Shown here in pieces: positions 51,200-60,624 of a stretch of DNA of 64,000 nucleotides. A model generated the notes under the pieces. It worked only from the letters and a program-made list of their open reading frames with translations. It was not told the origin of the DNA and ran no database searches. The translations under genes and the position numbers were made by a program. The stretch spans positions 248,001 to 312,000 of the forward strand of contig NZ_LR217707.1 in NCBI RefSeq assembly GCF_900698905.1, read 5' to 3'. Numbering within the stretch: the stretch's first letter is position 1; each line of letters starts with the position of its first letter. The stretch comes from Buchnera aphidicola (Cinara kochiana kochiana) (GTDB taxonomy: Bacteria; Pseudomonadota; Gammaproteobacteria; Enterobacterales; Enterobacteriaceae).

Positions 51200-51508
51200 T
51201 TATCTAGTAAAATTATTATTTTGATAATATAAATTTAATTTTTTTCTCAATGTTCCGCGATTAATCCCTAAAATTAAAGCTGCTTTTGTTTGATTACCTC
51301 GTGTATATTGCATAATACTATCAAATAATGGTTTTTCAATTTCAGATAAAAACATTTGATATAAATTATTTTCTGTTTTTTCAATGACGATTAAAAAATA
51401 ATTTTTTAAAGCGATTTTAATATAATTAATTAAAGGAGTATAAAATACTTTTTCATTAATAATATTTGATACTATAAACTGACTAGAAATTTTTTGATTA
51501 TTAAACAT
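51200..51508 (-). CDS. fis: DNA-binding protein Fis
   Basis: 102 aa (98 in E. coli). The C-terminal helix-turn-helix is well kept (GNQTKAALILGINRGTLRKKL, about residues 72-92; shortened here to GNQTKAALILGINRG). The dimerisation helices around PLFDSIMQYT are recognisable. The N-terminal beta-hairpin arm is diverged. Fis bends DNA and modulates rRNA, tRNA and recombination sites. It is convergent with aroQ. Confidence 0.93.
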   Translation of the reverse strand: MFNNQKISSQFIVSNIINEKVFYTPLINYIKIALKNYFLIVIEKTENNLYQMFLSEIEKPLFDSIMQYTRGNQTKAALILGINRGTLRKKLNLYYQNNNFTR

Positions 51509-51664
51509 ATAGTTGCTTAGTTAATTTTATAGAGTTTATTTTGAAAAAATATATATAAAACATATTTTTATTTTAAATATCCTATAATCTTTTACAAAAT
51601 CAACCAGAATATAAGATATATCATATGAACAAAAAATAAATTAAAATAATTAACATTATATATA

Positions 51665-52629
51665 TTATTTCATATCTTCTGAATATAAAGAATGTAATAA
51701 TTGTACCATATCTATTGGAGGACTAACCATCCAATTTTGCAATTTACGTGTAGAAGGATGCAAAAACTGTAACATACTAGCATGTAAGGCTGGTCTAGAA
51801 AATTTTAATAAAAAATTATATGTTAATTTAGAATAACCTAAAAAATTTGGTTTAATACCTCTAGAATATACATGATCACCAAATATTGGATGTAAAATAG
51901 AAGAAATATGTACTCTAATTTGATGCATTCTACCTGTTTCCATAGAAACACGAATATGTGTATAATTTCTAAAAATAGTAATTACTTTATAATATGTAAC
52001 TGCTGGTTTGCCACCAATACCTACAGACATCATCGTTCTATTATGGATATTTCTTTTAATAGGAACATTAATAGTTCCATCATATTCAATACGGCCAATT
52101 ACAATTGCATCATATTCTTTAATTACTTGACGTTGTTTAAATAAATTAATTAAATAATAATACGCAAAAATTGTCCGAGCTACAACTAATAAACCGGAAG
52201 TATTACGATCTAAGCGATGAACTATACCTGCTCTCGGTAACATAAAATTATTTTTATAATGAAAAATTAAAGCGTTTAATAATGTGCCTGAAGTATGCCC
52301 ATAACCTAAATGAACAACTAAATTAAACGGTTTATTTAAAATAATTATTTCAGAATCTTCAAAAATAATATCTAAAAATATATTTTCTTTTTTTATTTCA
52401 ATAAATTGAAAATCTTTTACTACATTAACTGAAATATAATCATTAAAAAAAATTTTTTTTTTGGAATAGTAACGATAACATTATTGACAGATACATATCC
52501 TAATAAAATCCATTTTTTTATACAAGAACGAGAAACTAAAGAAGTATTCTGAACTAAAATTTTATCTAATCTAGAATATTTTAATTTAGACAAAGAAACC
52601 AAAAAATTCAATTTAATCAAATTACACAT
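51665..52629 (-). pseudogene. rluD: 23S rRNA pseudouridine synthase RluD, frameshifted in a poly(A) tract
   Basis: RluD makes pseudouridines 1911, 1915 and 1917 in helix 69 of 23S rRNA. The N-terminal S4 domain is read from 52629 (RLDKILVQNTSLVSRSCIKK, VSVNNVIV) and stops at 52420. The catalytic domain continues in another frame to 51665, with ILNKPFNLVVH, the catalytic aspartate in AGIVHRLDRNTSGL and GRMHQIRVH. The break lies at a run of 10 A on the coding strand (T at 52453-52462) followed directly by 8 T. One additional A restores one continuous frame of about 321 codons with no other stop. Same lesion type as rluC. Confidence 0.88.
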
Positions 52630-52913
52630 ACTATACTCACTAAATTATTATTTATTAAATAACATATAAAATATATTTATATTATTTTAACATAAAAACA
52701 TGATAATATTATCATATAATAATTACTTATTATCTATTATTTCAATTAAAATTGAAAATTTTATATATATAAAATTATTTATATATATAAATCAATAAAA
52801 ATGTCTTATATAAAATAATTATTTAATATCAAAATATAATTCATAGATACATACTATAATATGTCACAATCATATTATTTTATTCTATTTATATTTTATA
52901 GGCATACAAATAT

Positions 52914-55571
52914 ATGAAAACTGACAAAATTCGTACCTTATTTTTACAATTCTTTAAAGAAAAAAATCATAATATTATTCCAAGTAGCTCCTTAATTCCT
53001 AAAAAAGATAATACATTATTATTTACAAACGCGGGAATGAATCAATTTAAAGATATATATTTAGGATATAAAAAAAGCAGCACATCATCTTTTGCTAGCG
53101 CTCAGTATTGTATACGAACGGGAGGTAATCATGATGATTTAAAAAAAGTAGGTTATAAACCTTACCATCATACTCTATTTGAAATGCTAGGAAATTTTAG
53201 TTTTGGCGAATATTTTAAAGAAACTGCTATTACCTATGCATGGGAGTTTTTAACAGATAAAAAATGGCTTAATATACCTAAAAAAAAATTATGGGTTACA
53301 TACTATTATCGTGATATTGAAACAAAAAAAATTTGGTTAAATATAATTAATATTAAACCTAATCATTTAATTACAATATATGATAAAAATAATACAGAAT
53401 ATAATTCTGATAATTTTTGGAGAATGGGAGATTCAGGTCCGTGCGGTCCGTGTACAGAAATTTTCTATGATCAACGATCATATTACAAAAAAATTGATAT
53501 AGTTAAAGATTATCATCAATTTAAAAAATATTTTGTAGAAATTTGGAATTTAGTGTTTATGCAATTTAATCAAATTAAATCTAATAAACTAATCGATCTA
53601 CCAACTCCATCAATAGATACAGGTATGGGATTAGAACGTATATCTGCAGTTTTACAAAAAGTTTCTTCAAGTTATCAAACAAATAACTTTACTCAACTAA
53701 TGCAATCTATTAAAAAAAAATTATCAATCAAAAAAAATAATCATATTTCGTTAAGAATTATTACAGATCATATCCGTACATCTACTTGTCTAATTGCTGA
53801 AAATATAGTTCCCGGTAATGAAGGCAGAAATTATATTCTCAGAAAAATAATAAGACGCGCATTAAGTCATGGATATTTTATAGGTTTACATAAACCATTT
53901 TTTTATAAATTATCTAAATTTGTCATTAATAGTATGAAACAAATTAATATTGATTTTAATCTTCATAAAAAAATAGACATTATAAATAAAATATTATTTT
54001 ATGAAGAAAAACAGTTTCACTACATATTAAAGATAGGATTAAATAAACTCCAAGAAGAAATTAAAAATCATAAAATATGTACAAAAAAAATATTTTATTT
54101 ATATGAAACATTTGGTTTACCTATCGAAATAACCTTAGATATTTGTAAAAAAAACAAGATTTCAATTAATTTAAATAAAATAAATAAGTTAATAAAGTTA
54201 AAAACAAATAAAAAAAATAATAATAACGTTAAAATAATAAAAGATAATTCATATTTAACATTAATTACAAAAAAATCTATTTTTGATGGATATGATACAT
54301 ATATAAAAAAATCAAAAATTACTCAAATCATTTATAATAATAAAATTGTATCTCACTTATCTAAAAAAAATATAGGAATTTTAATATTAAATATTACACC
54401 TTTTTATAGCGAATCAAGCGGACAAATAGGAGATGTAGGAAAAATAATTAATAATAACGGAATATTTATTGTAGAAAATACAAAAAAAATTGGAAATTTT
54501 ATTGTACATATAGGGCAAATGGAAAGAGGCATTTTAAATTTACATGATATAGTCACCGCAAAAATAAACATAAAAAAAAGAAAAAAAATACAATCCAATC
54601 ATACATCCACTCATTTATTACATGCAGCACTAAATAAAGTTTTACAATCAGAAATAGTACAAAAAGGATCCTATATTGATGATAAATATCTAAGATTCGA
54701 TTTTATTTATAACCATACCATCACTGAGCAAAATATCTATGAATTAGAAAAAATAATAAACAAAAAAATACAAAAAAATATATTAATCAATACTATTATT
54801 ACACCTTTTAATAAAGCAAAAACATATAATGCTGTATACTTACATTCAAAAAAATATAAAAAAATAGTTCGTATGATTTGTATTAATAACTTTTCCATTG
54901 AATTATGTAATGGTACTCATCATAATACTACCGGTCAAATTGGATGTTTTAAAATTATTTCGCATAAAAACATCGGAAATTCAACAAAACGTATTACTGC
55001 AATAACCGGCTTACACGTTATAAACTATATAAATAAAAAAATAAAAAAAGAGAACAAGATAAAACGTCTATTTACAAATAGCCAAAATAATATTTATAAA
55101 TCAATAAAAAAATCACTTAATGATATTTATAATATAAAAAAAGAAAATCTACAATTAATAAATCAAAATATTTTACAAATTTCCAAAAACCTGAGATCAA
55201 CAGCATATACTATTAATAATATACATATTATTATTGAACCTTTATCTAATATAAAGCAAAAAATCCTTAGAAGTATATCCGATAATATTAAAAAAAAATT
55301 AAAACATGTAATTATTATATTAATCAGTAAAAATATTACAGTATTACAATTTTTAATTAATATTACAAAAAAAATAATCAAAGATATTAATGCATTAGAT
55401 ATTATGAAAATACTATTCTCTACATTATCCGGTCAAGGCGGCGGCAATAAATATCTGGTAGAAGGTAAATTAAACAATAATAAGTTTACTTCTAATAATA
55501 TAAATACTATTAAACAAAAAATTATAAATAAAATCAAAAATAATATAAAAAAAAATAATGTTGTTATTTAA
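52914..55571 (+). CDS. alaS: Alanyl-tRNA synthetase
   Basis: Class IIa synthetase of 885 aa (876 in E. coli). The aminoacylation core has LFTNAGMNQFKDIYLG and GDSGPCGPCTEIFYD. The editing domain keeps the zinc ligands as HTSTHLLHAAL and CNGTHHNTTG, and the protein ends with the C-Ala domain (SGQGGGNKYLVEGK). The central region is Lys/Asn/Ile-rich. In E. coli csrA follows alaS, as here. Confidence 0.97.
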   Translation: MKTDKIRTLFLQFFKEKNHNIIPSSSLIPKKDNTLLFTNAGMNQFKDIYLGYKKSSTSSFASAQYCIRTGGNHDDLKKVGYKPYHHTLFEMLGNFSFGEYFKETAITYAWEFLTDKKWLNIPKKKLWVTYYYRDIETKKIWLNIINIKPNHLITIYDKNNTEYNSDNFWRMGDSGPCGPCTEIFYDQRSYYKKIDIVKDYHQFKKYFVEIWNLVFMQFNQIKSNKLIDLPTPSIDTGMGLERISAVLQKVSSSYQTNNFTQLMQSIKKKLSIKKNNHISLRIITDHIRTSTCLIAENIVPGNEGRNYILRKIIRRALSHGYFIGLHKPFFYKLSKFVINSMKQINIDFNLHKKIDIINKILFYEEKQFHYILKIGLNKLQEEIKNHKICTKKIFYLYETFGLPIEITLDICKKNKISINLNKINKLIKLKTNKKNNNNVKIIKDNSYLTLITKKSIFDGYDTYIKKSKITQIIYNNKIVSHLSKKNIGILILNITPFYSESSGQIGDVGKIINNNGIFIVENTKKIGNFIVHIGQMERGILNLHDIVTAKINIKKRKKIQSNHTSTHLLHAALNKVLQSEIVQKGSYIDDKYLRFDFIYNHTITEQNIYELEKIINKKIQKNILINTIITPFNKAKTYNAVYLHSKKYKKIVRMICINNFSIELCNGTHHNTTGQIGCFKIISHKNIGNSTKRITAITGLHVINYINKKIKKENKIKRLFTNSQNNIYKSIKKSLNDIYNIKKENLQLINQNILQISKNLRSTAYTINNIHIIIEPLSNIKQKILRSISDNIKKKLKHVIIILISKNITVLQFLINITKKIIKDINALDIMKILFSTLSGQGGGNKYLVEGKLNNNKFTSNNINTIKQKIINKIKNNIKKNNVVI

Positions 55572-55671
55572 ATTATAAAAATTTATTAAAAATATATACA
55601 AATATATTATATTATTTATATCTTCATATTTTAAAAAAAATAAATGTTTGTTTTAAAAAGGAATTAAAAGA

Positions 55672-55857
55672 ATGCTTATTTTAACTCGTCGAATTGGCGA
55701 AACATTAATAATCGGCGATGAAATAACAATAACAATTTTAGGAATTAAAGGAAATCAAATTCGAGTAGGTATTGACGCTCCTAAAAAAATATCTGTACAT
55801 AGAGAAGAAATCTACAAAAGAATTCAGTTAGAAAAAAAATTCACAAAAAAAAAATAA
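55672..55857 (+). CDS. csrA: Carbon storage regulator CsrA
   Basis: 61 aa, the same length as E. coli Csr[21 protein letters not shown], the [16 protein letters not shown] core and the RNA-binding Arg44-equivalent are intact. An AAGGAATT ribosome site precedes the ATG. CsrA binds GGA motifs in mRNA leaders. Its regulatory small RNAs are not visible in this window. It is followed by a strong hairpin. Confidence 0.97.
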   Translation: MLILTRRIGETLIIGDEITITILGIKGNQIRVGIDAPKKISVHREEIYKRIQLEKKFTKKK

Positions 55858-55870
55858 AAAATAAAATATT

Positions 55871-55902
55871 TACTGTATTTTGTTTATTAACAAAATACAG
55901 TA
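55871..55902. terminator. Terminator hairpin after csrA
   Basis: A 12-bp perfect stem TACTGTATTTTG / CAAAATACAGTA, extendable by two A-T pairs, beginning 13 bp after the csrA stop. The T-run after it is weak, but length and position fit a terminator or 3'-end stabiliser. Confidence 0.65.
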
Positions 55903-56025
55903 TTAACAATACAATTGATTATTGATTGTAATATCATAATAATTACAATAAAAATTATTAATTTTTATTAAAAAAAATCTATTTGACTCTTTTTATAAAA
56001 ATTAGTATTATATGTATTATATATA

Positions 56026-56112
56026 GGTGAGATGGCCGAGTGGTTTAAGGCGCTCCCCTGCTAAAGGAGTATGTACTAATCTGCATCGAGGGTTCAAATC
56101 CCTCTCTCACCA
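56026..56112 (+). tRNA. tRNA-Ser (GCU) with A73
   Basis: Cloverleaf of about 87 nt with acceptor GGTGAGA/TCTCACC, a long variable arm and the anticodon loop CTGCTAA, giving GCU. The base after the acceptor stem (56112) is A, not the G73 usual for serine tRNAs. No encoded CCA. It is followed 16 bp later by tRNA-Arg, the same serV-argV order as E. coli downstream of csrA. Confidence 0.95.
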
Positions 56113-56113
56113 C

Positions 56114-56216
56114 AATAATATTATTTATGCATCCGTAGCTTAGTTGGATAGAGCACTCGGCTACGAACCGAGAGGTTGAAGGTTCAAATCCTTCCGGATG
56201 CATAAATAATATTATT
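56114..56216. repeat. 15-bp inverted repeat abutting the tRNA-Arg acceptor stem
   Basis: AATAATATTATTTAT at 56114-56128 is the exact reverse complement of ATAAATAATATTATT at 56202-56216. The arms directly extend the 7-bp acceptor stem of tRNA-Arg to a continuous 22-bp helix that includes the discriminator base. Confidence 0.85.
56129..56202 (+). tRNA. tRNA-Arg (ACG)
   Basis: 74-nt cloverleaf with acceptor GCATCCG/CGGATGC, the anticodon loop CTACGAA giving ACG (A34 is normally deaminated to inosine by TadA), and A73. CCA is not encoded. It is flanked by a perfect inverted repeat that pairs with the discriminator (see the separate entry). Confidence 0.96.
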
Positions 56217-56299
56217 AATAATATGTTTATTAAAAATAAAAATTTAATTTGCATAAAAATAGTTAAATAATAATTATTACGACATAGGATTTTTATATT

Positions 56300-57016
56300 G
56301 TGTATGTCCCTAGAATTTATTGTAATCAATTAATAAAAATTAACACAATTATTCCATTAAAAAAAAATACTATTCATTATTGTATAAATGTTATAAGATT
56401 ACAAGCAGGAGATTTAATTCATATATTTAATAATACAAATAATATATTTATATCCAAAATATTGGATATCAATAAAAACAATATTTTTATTAAAATAATT
56501 AAAAAAAAAAAAGAAAATAAAGAATCACCAACTAACATTCATTTAGGGCAATGTTACTCTAAAAGAATGAAATTTACGATAGAAAAATCGGTAGAATTAG
56601 GGATTAAATCAATCACCCCTATCATTATCAATAAACCATCCATTATAACTAAAATATCAAAAAAAATATGTTATTGGAACAAATTAATTATTTCTGCATG
56701 TATGCAGTCACAAAGAAATATTATTCCTAAATTAAACACACCATCTACAATATATCAATGGTGTAATTCTATACCTCAAAAATCTACTAAAATAATTTTC
56801 AATATAGATGCAAAAAAAAATATATGTGACGTTTCTAATAAATATAACAATATTTATATATTAATTGGATCTGAAAAAGGATTTAATAATAACGAAACAA
56901 AATATACAAAAGAAAAAAAATTTTTAAATGTAAAATTAGGACCTAGAATATTACGAACAGAAACAGCTAGTATTGTAGCCATTGCAGCACTACAAGTACA
57001 TTTAGGAGATATATAA
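56300..57016 (+). CDS. rsmE: 16S rRNA (uracil1498-N3)-methyltransferase RsmE
   Basis: SPOUT methyltransferase for m3U1498. 238 aa (243 in E. coli). The N-terminal YVPRIY matches the PUA-like start and HIHLGQ-like NIHLGQCYSKR opens the SPOUT domain. The SAM knot is seen as ILIGSEKGF (usually IGPEGG) and LGPRILRTETASIVAIAALQ. The start is a GTG at 56300, which aligns with E. coli residue 1 and follows AGGAT. The IGPEGG to IGSEKG change is notable but conservative in position. Confidence 0.92.
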   Translation: MYVPRIYCNQLIKINTIIPLKKNTIHYCINVIRLQAGDLIHIFNNTNNIFISKILDINKNNIFIKIIKKKKENKESPTNIHLGQCYSKRMKFTIEKSVELGIKSITPIIINKPSIITKISKKICYWNKLIISACMQSQRNIIPKLNTPSTIYQWCNSIPQKSTKIIFNIDAKKNICDVSNKYNNIYILIGSEKGFNNNETKYTKEKKFLNVKLGPRILRTETASIVAIAALQVHLGDI

Positions 57017-57081
57017 AATTTATTTTACTAAAAAAATTTATTTATTTAAAATATAATACTTAAAAGAACAATTTTTTATAT

Positions 57082-57375
57082 TTATTCTTTATTTAAAGCA
57101 GTATCCATCATTTTATTTAACGCTAACATTCTAGATTTTATATGTTTTATACAATGAACAGATTTTTGTTTTTCTAATTCTAATTCATGACAAATATTTA
57201 AAGAAGTTATAAAAATTAATTGTTCTATATTATAAGCACCCGTTTTTTCTTTTAGTTCTTCTAAACGTTTATTCAAAACATCAGCTGCATAATATAACTC
57301 TGCAGAATTTTGATCGGGACAACTAACCCGTATAGAACGCCCTAAAAGCTCTACATCAATAGATGGTGATGACAT
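57082..57375 (-). CDS. zapA: Cell division protein ZapA
   Basis: 97 aa (109 in E. coli). VELLGRSIRVSCP at the N-terminus and the coiled-coil AADVLNKRLEELKEKTG plus EQLIFITSLNICHELE identify ZapA, which bundles FtsZ filaments. AAGAG precedes the ATG. The 6S RNA gene, adjacent to zapA in E. coli, cannot fit in the 104-bp spacer before rpiA. Confidence 0.92.
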   Translation of the reverse strand: MSSPSIDVELLGRSIRVSCPDQNSAELYYAADVLNKRLEELKEKTGAYNIEQLIFITSLNICHELELEKQKSVHCIKHIKSRMLALNKMMDTALNKE

Positions 57376-57479
57376 AATTTATTCTCTTATAATAGTAAAT
57401 TTTTAAAAAATCTATATAATAATAAAAATTATTATTAATATAGTCGTTTATTAATCAAAATGTTAAATAAAATTCAATA

Positions 57480-58133
57480 TCAAGATATTATTTTTACTCC
57501 ATCAATATAACTGACTAATAATAAATCTGCTTTTCTGTTACAAAATAATCCGACAGAAACTATACCCGGGATATTATTTATATGTTTCTCCAAATTAACA
57601 GGATTTTTAATACATAGATTGTATATATCAATAATATTATTACCATTATCTGTAATAAAATTTTTCCTATATTGCGGTATACCACCTAATTTTTTAATTT
57701 CTCTAGATACACTCCGTGTAGCCATAGGTATAACTTCAACTGGTATAGGGAAATTATCAAATTTAGGTATATATTTTGATTTATCAACTATACATAAAAA
57801 TTTTTTAGAAACAGACGCAATAATTTTTTCTCTAGTAAGCGCTCCGCCACCTCCTTTTATCATTTCCATAGAATAATTAACTCGATCAGCGCTATCAATA
57901 TAAATATCTAATGAATCTAGTGTATTAAGATCTATAACAGGAATATTATACGTGTTTAACCACTTTTCTGAAATACAAGAACTAGATACAGCTCCTTTAA
58001 TATATCTTGAAATAGTTGACAATTCTTTAATAAAGAATTTTATTGTAGAGCCCGATCCAATTCCAATAATTGAATTTTTTGGAATATAATCTAATGCAGC
58101 TCTTGCTACAGATTTTTTTAACGCATCTAACAT
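57480..58133 (-). CDS. rpiA: Ribose-5-phosphate isomerase A
   Basis: Interconverts ribulose-5-P and ribose-5-P. The length is 217 aa, against 219 in E. coli. Motifs: IIGIGSGSTIKFFI (near 22-35), DSADRVNYSMEMIKGGGGALTREK (active-site Asp and Lys/Glu; first part DSADRVNYSMEMIKGGGGAL) and DNGNNIIDIY. GGAGAATAT precedes the ATG. It works with zwf in pentose supply. Confidence 0.96.
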   Translation of the reverse strand: MLDALKKSVARAALDYIPKNSIIGIGSGSTIKFFIKELSTISRYIKGAVSSSCISEKWLNTYNIPVIDLNTLDSLDIYIDSADRVNYSMEMIKGGGGALTREKIIASVSKKFLCIVDKSKYIPKFDNFPIPVEVIPMATRSVSREIKKLGGIPQYRKNFITDNGNNIIDIYNLCIKNPVNLEKHINNIPGIVSVGLFCNRKADLLLVSYIDGVKIIS

Positions 58134-58287
58134 ATATTCTCCATAATATATTAAAATTATTAAATAAAATATAGATATAATCGTAAAATAATCCGAAACT
58201 ATAAATAAATGTTTCGATATACTAAATATATATTATTATAAATATTAATATTTAATGAATAATATTATTAATCCAATGATATTTTAT

Positions 58288-58359
58288 CTGGGGTACCTGG
58301 ATTCGAACCAGGGATGCCGGTATCAAAAACCGGTGCCGTAACCTCTTGGCTATACCCCA
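58288..58359 (-). tRNA. tRNA-Gln (UUG)
   Basis: 72-nt cloverleaf with the U1-A72 pair typical of glutamine tRNA, the anticodon loop TTTTGAT giving UUG, and G73. It is last of a leftward Met-Leu-Gln cluster that matches metT-leuW-glnU of E. coli. Confidence 0.96.
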
Positions 58360-58403
58360 AAAAAATATATCTTTTAAAAATTTTAATTAATGAAGATTAA
58401 TCG

Positions 58404-58485
58404 TACGGAAGGCGAGATTTGAACTCGCAAACCTTACAGTGCCAGAACCTAAATCTGGTGCGTCTACCATTTTCGCCACTTCCGC
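58404..58485 (-). tRNA. tRNA-Leu (UAG)
   Basis: Cloverleaf of about 82 nt with a long variable arm, the anticodon loop TTTAGGT giving UAG, and A73. The acceptor is GCGGAAG against CTTCCGT, so the first pair is G1-U72 instead of G1-C72. CCA is not encoded. Confidence 0.95.
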
Positions 58486-58507
58486 AAAAATAAACAAACA
58501 ATCTCAA

Positions 58508-58581
58508 TGGCTATAACGAGAATCGAACTCGTGACCTCAGCGTTATGAGTGCTGCGCTCTAACCAACTGAGCTACATAGCC
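58508..58581 (-). tRNA. tRNA-Met (CAU), elongator type
   Basis: 74-nt cloverleaf with the anticodon loop CTCATAA giving CAU and A73. It has a normal G1-C72 pair, so it is not the initiator, and resembles E. coli metT. It is first of the leftward Met-Leu-Gln cluster. Confidence 0.94.
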
Positions 58582-58769
58582 GAATTATTAATTAAAATAA
58601 TATTTATATAATAATTTTACACAAATATTTTTTTTTTACAATAAAAATTTATAAATAAACTATTTTTACTGTTAAAAATAATTTTTTTTTTAAAAAAACG
58701 TGATATTACAGTAAATTTTTAATAAAATATACATACTTTATATATAAACTTATTAAGGATATTTTAATA

Positions 58770-60419
58770 ATGACAGATGTAAAAAATAATTTTATCAATA
58801 AAATAATAAACCGTTCAATATTAAGAAATCCTAATCGTAAAATAAGAACACGATTTCCTCCAGAACCTAATGGTTATTTACATATCGGACACGCGAAATC
58901 TATTTTCTTAAATTCTAATATTGCTAATAAGTATAACGGTACATGTAATCTTAGATTTGATGATACAAATCCTAAAAAAGAAAATATAAAATATATTAAT
59001 GCAATCAAAAAAGATATAAAATGGTTAGGTTTTGAATGGTATAAAAATCCAAAATATACTTCAAATTATTTTCAACAACTATATCAGTATGCTATTCAAT
59101 TAATTGAAAATAACTTAGCATATGTAGATGAACTAAATATAAAAGAAATAAAACAATATCGCGGAACATTAAAAAAAAAAGGAAAAAACAGTCCATTTAG
59201 AAATCGATCTATCGAAGAAAATTTAATATTATTTGAAAAAATGAAAAATGGAATATTTATAGAAGGGTCAATGTGTTTACGAGCAAAAATAAATATGAAA
59301 TCTCCATACATTATTTTACGTGATCCTGTTTTGTACCGAATTATTTTTTCTGAACACCACCAAACAAAAAAAAAATGGTATATTTATCCAATGTATGATT
59401 TTGCCCATTGTATTGCAGATGCCTTAGAAGGAATTACACATTCTTTATGTACATTAGAATTTATAGATAATCGTCAATTATATATATGGATATTGAAAAA
59501 ATTAAATTTTATCCAAAAACCTCCTAAACAATATGAATTTTCTAAACTAAATTTAGAAAATACCATTTTATCTAAAAGAAAAATACAACAACTAATAGAC
59601 GCTAAATTAGTAAATGGATGGAATGATCCAAGACTACATACAATATCAGGCTTAAAAAGTAAAGGATATACAAAAAATTCTATAAAAATGTTTTGTCAAA
59701 AAATTGGCATTACCAAACAACAAAATATGATAGAATTATCCTTATTAGAATCTTGTATAAGAAAAGATCTAAATATGTCGTCTCCTAGACGAATGGCAGT
59801 AATTAATCCAATTAAATTGATTATTACAAATATTAATGAACATCATACAGAATATTTGCATGCTCCCAATCATCCTCATATAAAAAAAATGGGTACTAGA
59901 AAAATTCTATTTTCTAATGAAATATATATTGAAAAAGAAGATTTTTGTAAAAAACCAAATAAAGATTATAAAGGATTAATTTTAGGAGAAAAAGTTCGAT
60001 TAAAATATTCTTATGTAATTCAAGCAAATAAAATTTTAAAAAATAAAAATAATAAAATATCATGTATTTTATGTACATGTGATTTAAACAAAAAAATTAA
60101 ACAAAAATATAATATAATTCACTGGATATCTATAAAAAACTCTACTAAAGTTAAATTTAATTTATTTAATGTTTTATTTAAAAATAAAAATGCCGAACAA
60201 GAAAATAATATTATAGAAGCATATAATCATAACTCATGTATAATTAAAACAGGATATATTGAATCTATTATAAGTAGTGAAAAAATTAAACATGCCTATC
60301 AATTCGAAAGAATAGGGTATTTTATAAAAACAAAAAAAAAAAGTAAACATGATACAATCATATTCAATAGAATTGTTTCTTTAAAAAATAAATATAGAAA
60401 ATTTTCTAAAATAAATTAA
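58770..60419 (+). CDS. glnS: Glutaminyl-tRNA synthetase
   Basis: Class Ib synthetase of 549 aa (554 in E. coli). The HIGH motif appears as PPEPNGYLHIGHAKS (about residues 29-43), then LRFDDTNP and DFAHCIADALEGITHSLCT. The KMSKS equivalent is LSKRK. The C-terminal anticodon-binding barrels are present and Lys/Asn-rich. AAGGAT precedes the ATG. It is divergent from the tRNA cluster that includes its own substrate tRNA-Gln. Confidence 0.97.
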   Translation: MTDVKNNFINKIINRSILRNPNRKIRTRFPPEPNGYLHIGHAKSIFLNSNIANKYNGTCNLRFDDTNPKKENIKYINAIKKDIKWLGFEWYKNPKYTSNYFQQLYQYAIQLIENNLAYVDELNIKEIKQYRGTLKKKGKNSPFRNRSIEENLILFEKMKNGIFIEGSMCLRAKINMKSPYIILRDPVLYRIIFSEHHQTKKKWYIYPMYDFAHCIADALEGITHSLCTLEFIDNRQLYIWILKKLNFIQKPPKQYEFSKLNLENTILSKRKIQQLIDAKLVNGWNDPRLHTISGLKSKGYTKNSIKMFCQKIGITKQQNMIELSLLESCIRKDLNMSSPRRMAVINPIKLIITNINEHHTEYLHAPNHPHIKKMGTRKILFSNEIYIEKEDFCKKPNKDYKGLILGEKVRLKYSYVIQANKILKNKNNKISCILCTCDLNKKIKQKYNIIHWISIKNSTKVKFNLFNVLFKNKNAEQENNIIEAYNHNSCIIKTGYIESIISSEKIKHAYQFERIGYFIKTKKKSKHDTIIFNRIVSLKNKYRKFSKIN

Positions 60420-60624
60420 CAAAATTAAAATTAAATAATTTTAAAAAAAATATAAATATTAATATTCATGCTTATGACAATCAATCTATAAAACAAGTAA
60501 TTAAAATATACATATCTATATTTAAATAAATATATATCAAATATATTAATGACTCCCATTAATAATATTTTATACCTAAAAATAAAATATAATTATAAAA
60601 ATTTTTTATAAAAAAGGATAAAAA

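Noticed and set aside
56045-56329. 94-aa minus-strand ORF containing an EGFEPS repeat-like string
   Set aside because: It is the antisense of the tRNA-Ser and tRNA-Arg T arms, a well-known false-gene pattern.
57376-57479. 6S RNA next to zapA
   Set aside because: The spacer is only 104 bp, too short, and shows no extended rod-like pairing.
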